Source of the DNA: Antennarius striatus
Taxonomy: Eukaryota > Chordata > Actinopteri > Lophiiformes > Antennariidae
DNA: 64,000 bases
Direction: 5' to 3'
Assembly (NCBI RefSeq): GCF_040054535.1
Contig: NC_090781.1
Coordinates: forward strand, 13,165,982 to 13,229,981
Shown: positions 36,601 through 48,400 of the stretch, piece after piece
Numbering within the stretch: position 1 is the first letter of the stretch
Layout: every line of letters starts with the position of its first letter
The notes under the pieces: generated by a model
What the model saw: the letters and a program-made list of their open reading frames with translations, nothing else
Told to the model about the DNA's origin: nothing
The model's database searches: none
Program-made: the position numbers and the translations under genes

Positions 36601-39600
36601 GTTTTTGTAAAATGTCGGTGAAGTTTTTCATTGCTTCAAGACACAAGAAATGAGTGACAGAGTATCTGACTGGTGAGAAAAATATATATCGTAAAGTGAC
36701 GTGCTATTTACACATGTCTATGAATAATTATTTGAGGATTAGGAACCTGTATCCTTAAAAAGAGATTGTATCTCAGCATTTGATGATTTATGGAGTTCCA
36801 AGACGACACATTTGAGTAAATATTGTGCAGGAAGTAATTGAAAAAGAAAAACCCCAATATGATGAACATTATTGTCAGGTTTTGTATATTATTTAAAAGA
36901 AAATGTATTAAAAATGAACAAAATAACTGCTTCAAGAATCCATCTCTATGGTTTTTTCTGCAAAGAATAAAGTGGAAAAGCTCCAGAAAGCTTTTGTAAG
37001 CATTCAATATTTGTTGCTTAGGATTCGGTGTAGTTTCTGAATGTTGATGAGCAGCACATAATGAGCCAACACCATGAGGTGGCCTCTATGGTTTATTCAG
37101 TGTCTGCTGAACTGTTTGGTCAGCTTTACAGCAGTTTAATATTCTTCATATTTGTTTGAATTACTAAGATCTTTTCCATTTTTCTGGCCACACACAAACA
37201 TTAAGCTGCTTATGCTGACATGCTGAGCAAATATTTTATTGCCATTTCATAATGTATGTAGTAATAACAACAGAAATACCTCAAAAAAAGGATATCTTAC
37301 CAGACGCGAAGCTGATCTGTTACTCTAATGCTTGGAAACACGTTTACGTCACAACACATTTTCAAGTATAGTAACAGAACAGAAGAGGCTGAGTCACACA
37401 CCACAGCCCATTAACAAACTAAATGAGGCAAAAGTGAAGTATATCAGGCAACCAATCATCTGTGAGACATTTTGAGAAAATCTCAAGACAAATCTGGGTT
37501 CAGTCAAGTTTTTTTTTTCTCTCTAAAGATGCATGACATATAAGATGATGCATTTATTTCTGATTCACACCTCTAGACATGAATTCATCAGAAAGAAATC
37601 TGGATTTGTAGAACTCACCAACCTCAACCCACAAGCACCAGAGTAAAAATAAAAAACATTCAAGCCAAATGCTTTCATGCACAAGCCAAGGTTATAGCAG
37701 CAGCCAAATGGAGCTGGCAGCACGTCGGCCCAGCCTGCATTCAACCTCTAAAGACTTGTGTCCTCATGGTATAAACCTCAAGTGCCTGCTCCCTATAAAA
37801 TCCATGGGACAAGCTGATCATTACATCAAGAGGACGAGCCTGCCAAGTGTTACTATCAGAGCCAAATGACCTGTTCTTTCCCTCCCACCTGCTCAGTTTG
37901 ACATCATCACCATCCAAGCGCTCTCACTCTTTCAGTTGTCTCCACAGCTACTGCTCTTTGTGTCACTCAGTCGATCTTTGTCACTTACTGTATATATGTT
38001 TCACTCTATATGCGGATTACTGCAGAGCAACATGGCTGCACATCTGTACAGAGACACATCTGTTCAGATCACATGTTACGTCATCAGTCACAATATATAC
38101 AGGCTGCCAGGTACAGTATATTAAGGATTTGTTTTGTTTGACATAGTAAAACTGAATTTAGTAGATTCAAATTTCTTTAACATGATTTATAGCACTAGAT
38201 TAGAGGGTAGGGAATGCTTTACTCTGTGGCCACAATCTCTCCCTCCAGGCAGAAATACTCCTCTTCAGGAAAATGCACTTCTCTTAAATTCAAAGACATG
38301 AGCATCTTAAAGTATGTGGTGAACATGAGCATGAATTTACCTAAAGTAAAAAATTTGTGCATTATTAGTTTGTATAGATGAAATTCTCATTATGTTGGAT
38401 AATGAAAATATAATATTAATAGATAAATTAATTAAATTGATGAGTAGACCGTTGAGCATGTTTCACATGTTATTCTCACATGATGGCTTCAGGTAAAATC
38501 ATGTAGAAGTGTAAAATACAGTAAAACACCCCAAAAAAGTTGTTCTTGTTTAAATATATAAAAAGGTCATTCATCAAACAATCATGACCTTGGGGCATAC
38601 TTTTCTCTCATCACATTTTCTCTATTTCAGTCACTTATTTTCTTTATTTTATATGGTAATGTACTCTCATTCTGAATTTGATGCCTGCAGCAGATCGAAA
38701 AAAACCCCCCAAAAAACAAAAATAGTTGGGACTGTTCACCATTAACCTTACAATGGAAGTGGACGAACAAACACCCCACTGCACGTCCACGGTATTCAAT
38801 GAATGTTGGACAGGAGAGGAAACATTGAACAGCAGCATATGTTGTTCCAAAGCCTTACACTGATGTGGATAGATCATGTGGATAGATCATGTGGATAGAT
38901 CATGTGGATAGATCATGTGGATAGATCATGTGGATAGATCATGTGGATAGATCATGCTATCATAAGTGGATGTGAGCAAACTGATGTAAAAATAATGTGC
39001 TGAGATTTGAAGTCAGTATCCTTTTTCAGGACCAAATATTCCTTTCAGGTTTAAAAGTTTTAAACATATCATACACATCTACGTCATGTTGTATTAAAGT
39101 CCCAGAGTGGTTAATGCTTTTAGTTTTTACATCACGGTACAATTTTAGGCACAAGAGAACAGCTGAGGTCGCTTGAACTGGGCCGTGGACCAAAGACAAC
39201 CAGAGCGTTTAATGGGAAAAAAAGGCTTCTGATATCTAAGGACAAGGTTTGCAGTAAAAAAAAAAAAAGAAAATCATTCTTCTTATTTTCCAGCTCAAAT
39301 TCAGTCATTACCTTGCAAATGAAACAAATAGCTTTCATTTCTCAACAAGGTCATCAGTGCTAATGTGTTCAAGAGAATAAAGCTTTACCTGCCAGAAGAT
39401 GGTATCTATTGTGCTGCCCAGGAAGCCTTCTCTCGTTTCAGACGACAGGAGTTTGGGTCCGAGGATCGTCATGAACTCGTTGAAATCAACCTGTCCATCA
39501 CCTGGTACGATACAAAAGATTGATCTGTAAAATTAGCTGTTGGTTGTAAATGACACTTCCAATCATGAACATTTTTTATTCACCGCCCCGATGGAGATAG

Positions 39601-42600
39601 ATCATCTTGGTCATCCTGATTGAATTTTCTTCCATTTGATAAAATGATGATGTTTTCTGAACAGTGATGACTTGCAGAAATAAAAATAATGTTGAGTTTG
39701 TCTTCTTGTTACTACACAGCACTGCGAAAATGATAAACACAGCATGACAACAACCTTGCTGGTATTTCTTGATTATTTTGGAGTCAGGGGCGAGACTTAG
39801 TGAATAACAAACGATGTCTGTGTCCTGAACAGGTCGGGCTGACGTGCCCCTGAGCAGAGCGCTCTGTAGTTTATAGTTTGACACTATCAGCTTAGTGTCA
39901 AGGTATAAAATACATAGTGCTCTGTACGCTGATGGAAAAAGGAAATAACAATGACTTTTACCTTGAATTAAATGGGTTTATGGCACAAATGTAATTTCAG
40001 CTTTAAAGGTTGCAAAAGGTTTCTGAGAATTTTGTAGACAAAATATTAAACAATGTCTGGATTTACAGGGAAATACTTGTCTTTTTTTGTTTGCATCAAA
40101 TCACAAATCACATGTGTTCACATGTGTTCACTACACCAGTAACTACTGAAACGAGAGACAGAGACAATGATCTCTCACTCACAGATCCACGTTTCCAGTC
40201 ACAAAGCCTTATGTGTATATCAATTCCTCCAGCAATGATCTGAGATCAGCAGATAAATCTAACTTCACAAATGCAACACATTCAAAACAACAGCGTATTT
40301 GTTGGTTCATATTTAGCTGATTAAAAAGTCCATGAATGCTTTTCTCAGCTTTTATTTACCGTATTGATCGAGCTTTGTTTATGTCCCTTGTTCATGTCTA
40401 TATTGTTTTATTATGTGCATGATTTCATAAACTAAAGCTACACTTGCGTACTCTTCCTGCAGATTACAGGGCACCTAAAATAACCGCTGGAAGGGTTTAG
40501 CAAACCTAGTTGAGAATTCAGACCTGACATTTCTAAAGAATGATCCATGGAGACACACTTCAAAAACATCTCATTCAAAGCAATTATAGATAAAACCTCC
40601 AGTGAGAGAAAATTGGTAAATTCACAGCAAAAAATTCTCCACTGTGTTTCCTTCTTAACAAAAATGTTGATGTTGCTTCCTCTCATCTCGTCAGCTGCTT
40701 GCGCTGTATCTACAGACCAAACCAGGACTTTGTCAGTGGAAAGTTACCCGTGCAGCGTGACTAAATGTGCCCCCAACAACAGCAGAACCTCTGCGGCTGC
40801 TCTGACTGTGGTCGTCACTCTGGAGGATGCTGGCACTGAATCGTTTAATGCTACTGACTGCATTTCTATCCATGCATATTCAGCAGGGTGAAGGCAGGGC
40901 CACAGGCCAGATGGTGCACAAGTGAGATCTGAGGATGTCAGGATGAGAGGATGGATGGCAGAAGAGATGAAGGGGAACTACTGTAAGTAAACAGACTCAA
41001 GGTAAGAGAGGATGAAGTATAGCAGTTGTGTATCGGCTATGACCTGAGGCCTGTACCATAAAGCTTGATGAACCTAGCCGGGCTTCCTCTTACTTATCTG
41101 GCTTCACTTACCGAGACATCCGCCCTCCGGATTTTCGGTACCATAAAGCCGGCTATCAACTCACTAATTCAATTCAGGCATGTCCACTCTAGATCTGTGC
41201 GTGCTCACATAAAAAGGGCGGGGTTTGCTGCATGCGACCAATCACAAACATGCAACAAACCGGCCCGAGCCGCATATTTCACAACAGAGGAGCAAACGAT
41301 AATAATTAATAAATACGAGCAATGCAAATCAATACTCCAGGCAAAAAGCAACACAGTTGCAGCTGCCAAATGGCGCAAGGATCACTGGCACAAAATCGCC
41401 GACTGTGTCAATGAGGAAGTTAGTTCCATTATAATATTACTTCCCCACTATGACTGCACTTGAATATCTGACTACAGTAACATTTGTGTGTTCTATAAAT
41501 GTATGTGTGTACAACATTTTTCGTTATGGCATGTGATTGTAGCCCCCTCGACTTTATGAATAGCTCTACATACTATGTTCTTCCCGAAGTTTTCAGCATC
41601 GCCAACACAATACATAAAAGTACCTATGAATGAATGAATCAATCCATGATTTACTGAAACAAATGATTGATTAATGGCATTTTATCTGTGGCTTGCTTGT
41701 AACCCATCCAACGAGGGATTTAAGGACATCATAATAATTATGAACATCACCAAGAAATATATATACTGTGGCAAAGAACCTCAGTGCACTGCATACTGCC
41801 TGCTTGACTGTCAGCGCGTGGTTGCATTACATTACTGATGTACGGCTCCAGCAGCTGACAGATGTAATGTAACCCCTCTCCCCAAAACCTGTACCTGTCG
41901 TACAGTTCAGGCAATTCAAACGGATTACAGCGATCTCTAAATATTCTCTCGTGCCTTGGCGCTCTTCGCACAATCTGTGCACCAAGATCCACCGGTTCTC
42001 ATAAAACAGACAGTCCATTTTCCAAGAGAACTGATTTATCAGTAGGTGGGGCTGTTATACCCACTGAGTTCTGATTGGTCAGTAGGTGGGGCTGTTATAC
42101 CCACTGAGTTCTGATTGGTCAGTAGGTGGGGCTGTTATACCTGCAGAGCTCTTATTCTGAATTTATCCTACTCTGGAGCAGGTTAGGTGTTCAGCATAGG
42201 TTACCGTGACAACGTAGCCTGATAGAAAGTCAGCCACCTTTATGGTACCGAAAAGCCAGGGTTAAGCCTGAAGTGATCTCGCTAAACCGTAATCCAGCTT
42301 TATGGTACAGGCCTCAGGTGAGCTGTGTCAGGTCGCACTATGTGAAGGTTTTTTGTCTTGAAATCCAATATCTGAAAGCGACTGCATATCTGACCAGCAA
42401 CAATAAATTACAGAATCAACAATTAACAGCCTCGATCCATTTTGCAGCTACACCTATTTATAAATTATAATTCTGATTTATGTTAATATAAGAATCTGTT
42501 TCTGATTGTGAAGTTTACAACAAATTGGCAAGAAGTGAGGTTAATTCATTATTGTGTATTCATTCATTGTTACATTGCTATGAAATTTTTTACCCAGTAG

Positions 42601-42984
42601 TTACATAAGAAAAGGTATGTGAACGTATTACCTGAGTTAAAGTACTGAATTTATTTGACACAATCCAGAAGTCTTTCATTATGCAGGTTTAAATAAGTGT
42701 GCAGCTAGATTTAAAAACATGGCGTATGTACAGTACAAAACTGATTTACTGCTGAGTTTGTGATTTTGCATTTGAGGCTCCAAACTGAAACTGCTTTAGG
42801 ATAAACTCAATATTTGCTGACTCAGACTGACCAAAACTTTCAACATGAAAATGACATGAAAATTATCTTTAAGAAGAGCAAAATTCAAAGAGATCCGACA
42901 AAGCAGGTGTGAAGTGTCAGTGAATGCTGTTCGGGGATTTTTAAGGAGATGTGGACAGATGTAAGCCTTTGGATGTAAGCAAAG

Positions 42985-43048
<64 letters not shown>

Positions 43049-45375
43049 CACACAAACTGTGCTATGACAAAACCCTGAATCTTACTTCACTTTAAACAAA
43101 TTACTGATAAGAGATTGAAAGCGTATTAAGAAAATTCTTTAAAAATGAGAGGCTGTACTATCTTAGTTCATCAACCACCATGAGAAAAAGAAGGAAAAGC
43201 AAGAGCTATAGTCTGGTGTGATGTTGGGATCTGGAACGAGGGAGACTCGTCACACTTCTCCATGAAGGCCAAACAGAGCCCAACAGCAAACACATGGACT
43301 GTCTCGACAGCAGAGAAAGCGGAACGAATAATCCATCACTATCTTCTAACATCAGATGGACTTGGCTGCTGGCCTAACAATCAATGACCGAGACCAAGAA
43401 AACAATCCTCACAGCAGCCACATCACCAAGATACCATCACTATCATATAATTCACCTGCCGATGCGCCGCCTCTGCAGGAAGCAGTCTCCCTTTGCTCGC
43501 TTATTTATACATGACAGGATGTCTTTGCTTAAACTGATCATTTTCAATACACATTGTAATAGGTATGAAAAATGATATCATCTTTGCTTATATTTGTCCT
43601 CTGTGTACATCAAGCTTTTAGTATGTCATCGTCCACATGTATTAACACGGCATAAACATTCATCATTCATCATCTGTTTTACGTTTCCTTCATGAAAGAA
43701 TTCGTATTTGTATTTTCTCTTTCAGTTAGCGCTAAATACAAGCAAATTATTTTAAGTAGGATGCCAAAACATCACACCTCAGTCCTGTCCCACCGCCTTA
43801 CCAGCTCGAGTTTTTTACACAGATTCTGATTCTGTACCGTCATTACCCACAGTGCCTTGCGAAAGTATTGCCCCCCCCCCCCCCCACAAGAACTTTTTAA
43901 CATTTTGCCAAATTTCAGGCTTCAAACTTAAAGATAACAAACTGAAAATATTTTTCATGAATCAACAACATGTGAGACACAATTTTTGAGGGGCAATACT
44001 TTCGCAAGGCACTGTATATTGCTGTCACTGAGGTGGTGCCAACACAGACTTCCCTTCATGCCTTTAAAACCCTTCTACAAAATGTCAGGATGAAATAAAG
44101 GAACCGCAGACCCCCTGTTAACAGGCTACGTAAAAGTCACGTATACGTTTTGCTTTATCAACGGGCATCTCAGTCGTATTTCAACTGTAAGGAGGGAAAG
44201 TGTTCAAACCCAGCATGTAGTTAATATTCTCCCTACTCCACCTGTGAGTAGCAAAAACTCAGTTAACCAGGATTTGACTCTGGCCCATCATAATACTGAA
44301 GCCAGATATAAAACATTAGGGAATAGTTGTCTTGCAACAATGGCGCCATTTGGAAAGGCTGCTGGTGGTTATCTATCACCCACATTAAAAATATTGTGAA
44401 GGTCTGTTCTCACCATCTTACATCTGTCACACACAGGCAGAGAGAAAATAAGAACTATGTGAATGAATAAATAAACAACATTACACTTCCTACTTTCTGA
44501 GATAAGAGCTGCTGTGACCTTAGTCAGCTTTTAAAGAGTCTTGCATGCTTCTTCAAATTGCATCAGACTTAATCCTGAGGCACACAAGCAGCTCCCGTCT
44601 CCTGAGATTCTGAAACAGATGAGTCAGAACAGGACTAAAGGTAGTCCAACTTCTTAAACGTTAATATTCAGTCTGTAACATTTGTAGGATTTTTTCTCTC
44701 AACTGTGAAACTGAAAATCATTTGTCAAAGGCTGCAATAGCAGTGTAAAGAATTTCAATATTTCCACGTGATCTGACATTTGCATATATTTTTCCATTAT
44801 ATTTCCCACTTCCAATTCTTTATGTAATGTCTGTCACAGTTAATGCAGATGGCTTAGCTTAACACCTGACTCTGCATATATGCATGTCGTCTACAAGCAG
44901 AAGGATAGATGACGTTTGCATCTTTCACTCCTCTCAATGGACAAAAAGGTCACTGGTAAAGATACTGGGGATAAAAACCCTTGACAGCAGAAATCATAAG
45001 CATTCCGAACTTTTGTGATGCATTCTGTATAAATAATTACCCCATCACCTTGACATGCATCCAATTCAATAACCTGACATATCTCATTAATTTATGTTAT
45101 GCATCAGTGTCTCTGTGGTACTAAGCAAGAAAGTGTGAGTGTTTGGTATTGAAATGAGTCCAAACTCAGGTATGCATGAAGAATTGTAATGGAATGTGTA
45201 ACAAGAATTGATGGAAAAACATTATTTACTGTATTTCTTAATGTATTTAAGAATAAGCATAATAAGAATAAGCATAATTCCATTCTTATTTCAGAGAGTT
45301 TTTGTTTTAATTTGCATGCATGAAGTAAGCCATAAGCCATTTCAGAACACACTGCACAATAAACCTGTGTGTGTG

Positions 45376-45419
<44 letters not shown>

Positions 45420-48400
45420 TGTGTGTGTGTGTGCATGTGACTCACCGTCCATGTCTAGTCTCTGCATGATGATGGCCAGCTCCACTTCACTGGGCATGTA
45501 ACCCAGAGAGCGCATGGCCATTCCCAGCTCCTGCTTGGAAATAAACCCATTTCCGTCACGATCCAGTACCTTAAATGCCTCCCGGATCTCTGCCAAGACA
45601 AACAGGAAATTGACTCAGCATAAGCAAAAGCCAGTACTTCCTCAAACAAATGATTAAATTAATTTACATTATTGTGTGCTTGCTTGACAGACATCCTTCA
45701 CATTATTTGTCACAACTTCCAATTCTTCTTGCAGATAATAAGTTAGTCATTATCATTTGCACACCTCTATCTACGTATCTCACTCTCCCTTCTTTTCTGA
45801 CCCTTTTGGCTGCCTGTAAAGGAATTGGTCTCGCATCACTGCTTCAACAAGATCAATTCCACCTACTGATTGCTCTTTTCCACCTGCCGTCACAGTCACT
45901 ACCATTCCTCCCTAGTCCCCTAAAGACGATCAAACATTTAGGCTTTCGTCTTTCTGTCATATATTAAAGACATTTACTATCTCAATTGCGGGCGGCAATG
46001 GTCTCCCTTTGGTGCAGTGGTTAGCGCTGCCGCCTTACAACACGCCTTGTTTCAAGTCCCGCTCTGTGCGGAGTTCGCTTCTCTCCGGGTTCTCCAGCTT
46101 CCTCCCACCTCCAAAAGCATGTGCTTCAGGTTGATTGGCCGTTCCAAATTGCCCGTAGGATTGAGTGTGTGTGTGCATGGTGCTCCACGGTGCACTGGCG
46201 TCGTGCCTGGAGTGTCCCCCGCCTCACGCCCTATGCCGCTGAGATAGGCTCTGGCTCCCCATGACCCACTGCGGCGGATTTAGCGGTAATCTAAAGATGA
46301 CTGACTATCTCATTTCCTGATCATCCAGTTGAAGATACATTCAGACAGTTGGAAAGTGACAGATGGGGATTAATAAACCTGTGACCTTCAGGATAATGAA
46401 GGTCTTCCATAATATAGAATATGGTTCCCAGTGATCAGATGCTCTGATCAGAGAACTGCTGTCCTGTGCATTTACCAGGTTTCACATAAACTCCTTTGTT
46501 CTTGATGGTGACCTATTACATCTCCATAACTGTCCACAGACAAATTACAACTTTATTTATGAAAAAAAATAAGATGGAAAATTTTCATATTTTCTACTGA
46601 CCAGTGCGTTTGAGAAATGCCATATCATAAATAAAATCTTATATAATTCAATTAACAACAATCAAACCATGAAACCTGATGGAGAATTTCAGTTGTCAAA
46701 GAAATAAGCAAAGCATAGCATAGCGCAGTAAAGCACAGCATAGTATGGCGTAACATTGAATAGCATAGCATAGCATTACATGCGATGACAGTATAATATT
46801 AATTTCTGAGGACACCGACAACATTTTTGAATGATACTGATTATTCAAATCACATCCGTCTGAGTTGAAGGTCTACTTTTCTGAGAACTGTACTCTGACC
46901 TGTGTATTGCACATGGAAAACTATGCACACATTTGATTAGGCTACGAACTGTGGCTAGGAAGGAAACACGCCACACACTCACTAGGCCTGCTGAGACTAT
47001 GCACTAGATGTAAGCATAAAATGTCCAAGACAACTCCACAGGCTCAGGTTTCACTATACCTCCTTAAAAATGATTGCAAGCTGGAGAAAGGGTTTGTAAT
47101 GTGTGAAATCTGGTCTTAAGCTACATGTACATGTTACATGTTGTCCTGCTGATGCTAAAAGCTACTAAATTAAGTCACTCCCACAGCATAGAGAAAAACG
47201 GCTCATTTATACACCATCCAGTAAGAAGCTGTGTCACTAGTGTGTGAACAAGATGTCAATGCAGGAAGTCAGCAGGCTTTAATATGTATTCATAAATACA
47301 TATTTCACAAGTGTGCCTACAGACACGGAGGGCGTATGGCAAGAGAAGGGAGACTGACAGGCATCTGGTGTTTTTAAATAGAGATGGAATGTCACCTCTG
47401 AAGAACACCGACTGCATGACACGCTTGAGCTCACTGTTGAGCACTGAATAATCTGAGCGTGGAAACTGGAAGAGACGGCTTTCAATCAACCCAGGAAATA
47501 AAAGGTTGCGTTTTAGTTTTTAAGGGGACATGGATCTCTGCAAGTTTCACCAACTACAGTTTATGAGTTCATTCATGTCCAAGTTTGTTTGAGAGTTTGT
47601 TTGTTTTTTTCAATACTGGAAAAAGGAAAGTCAGTTTCCAGGAATTTGATGCAGTGCTCTCACAAGTAACCTGGAAGCAATGCAGCGGAGGACAAAAGGA
47701 AAATATCTCAGAAATAACAAGAAGATTTAATCAACTAAGTGAGACATGCTTTACTAGCATGTTTGTCAGGGAACAAACAAGCTCAAAGAATTTGACAACT
47801 GCCTGACCCAGAAACTGACGCAAATAACAGTTTTAAGAAATGGACCATCGCTCATTTTATCATCTGCTATGTTCCTATCCTGAGCCGGTCTGCTGGCAAA
47901 ACAGTTAAAACAACAAACCATGAATGCAGCTTCAATTATAAATTGATTTAAAACTATGGACAGTGAATGTTCACATTTAGCACCGAGCAAATAATGCATC
48001 TTCATCATTTCTACCAATACTTGAGAAACAATAAGGACATTCATTCATTCATTCATCATCTACTGCTTCATCCACTGTGGCGTGTCGCGGGGAGCTGGAG
48101 CCTATCCCAGCTGACTGAGGGCGTGGGGTGGGAAAAACTCCAGGCGCGACACCAGTGCATTGCAGACTTTTAGGACATACTGTACATACACAATTTTGAT
48201 AAACCCAAAACAAAGGAAGAGGGTCTCGCCCATGCATTAAATTAAACATCACTTCAATTTAGATTGAGCTCTGTCAGGTAGTCCCCGAGCTGGGAAGATA
48301 ATTGGTTTAGAGAGGTTGTTCGTACGCTGAATTGTTCATGAGTTGTTATTTATTGAATTTCAATCTATAATCACCATAAAAGGTCATTTAAACGTCATTA

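Larger units (their letters stand above)
21823..39388 (-). other. Large caln1 intron, 17.6 kb
   Basis: Contents seen: an unclassified repeat-like stretch at about 22230-22620 ending in AATAAACCTGTG and GGGTCCTCGCC, a (CATC)n tract at 26828-26985, a G run near 27643-27653, a degenerate SINE-like piece at about 28965-29105, three to four copies of AAATGTTCT at 30633-30665, an AT-rich array at 30895-31072 and a 13-bp tandem repeat at 38865-38955. Several stretches (about 25255-25400, 27215-27340, 28180-28330 and 29935-30000) look more complex than their surroundings and may be conserved regulatory DNA. No exon is seen. Confidence 0.5.
41044..42317. mobile_element. PIF/Harbinger-derived DNA transposon relic
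   Basis: A 1274-bp element bounded by perfect 21-bp inverted repeats (41044-41064 and 42297-42317, core GGCCTGTACCATAAAGC). A second inverted pair lies inside them (TTTTCGGTACCATAAAG at 41132-41148, mirrored at 42238-42254). The left half has a + strand ORF with a Myb/SANT-like region; the right half has a broken HARBI1-like transposase start on the - strand. These are the two proteins of Harbinger elements, facing each other. The middle and most of the transposase are missing. No perfect 3-bp target duplication is seen. It sits in a caln1 intron. Confidence 0.85.
39502..45445 (-). other. caln1 intron holding the Harbinger relic and a MITE
   Basis: 5.9 kb. It contains a PIF/Harbinger-derived element (41044-42317), a (CA)n tract (42987-43047), a short MITE (43849-44015) and the CA/CGCA repeat beside the donor (45366-45433). 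The remainder is AT-rich with no gene. Confidence 0.6.

Noticed and set aside
38865..38955. Possible CRISPR-like array
   Set aside because: The units are contiguous with no spacers and the genome is vertebrate; it is a simple tandem repeat.
40547..40891. 114-codon + strand ORF
   Set aside because: No domain or homologue recognised; composition like the surrounding intron.
46010..46060. Possible tRNA gene (A and B boxes)
   Set aside because: The boxes fit, but the stems of a tRNA do not pair and a SINE body follows.
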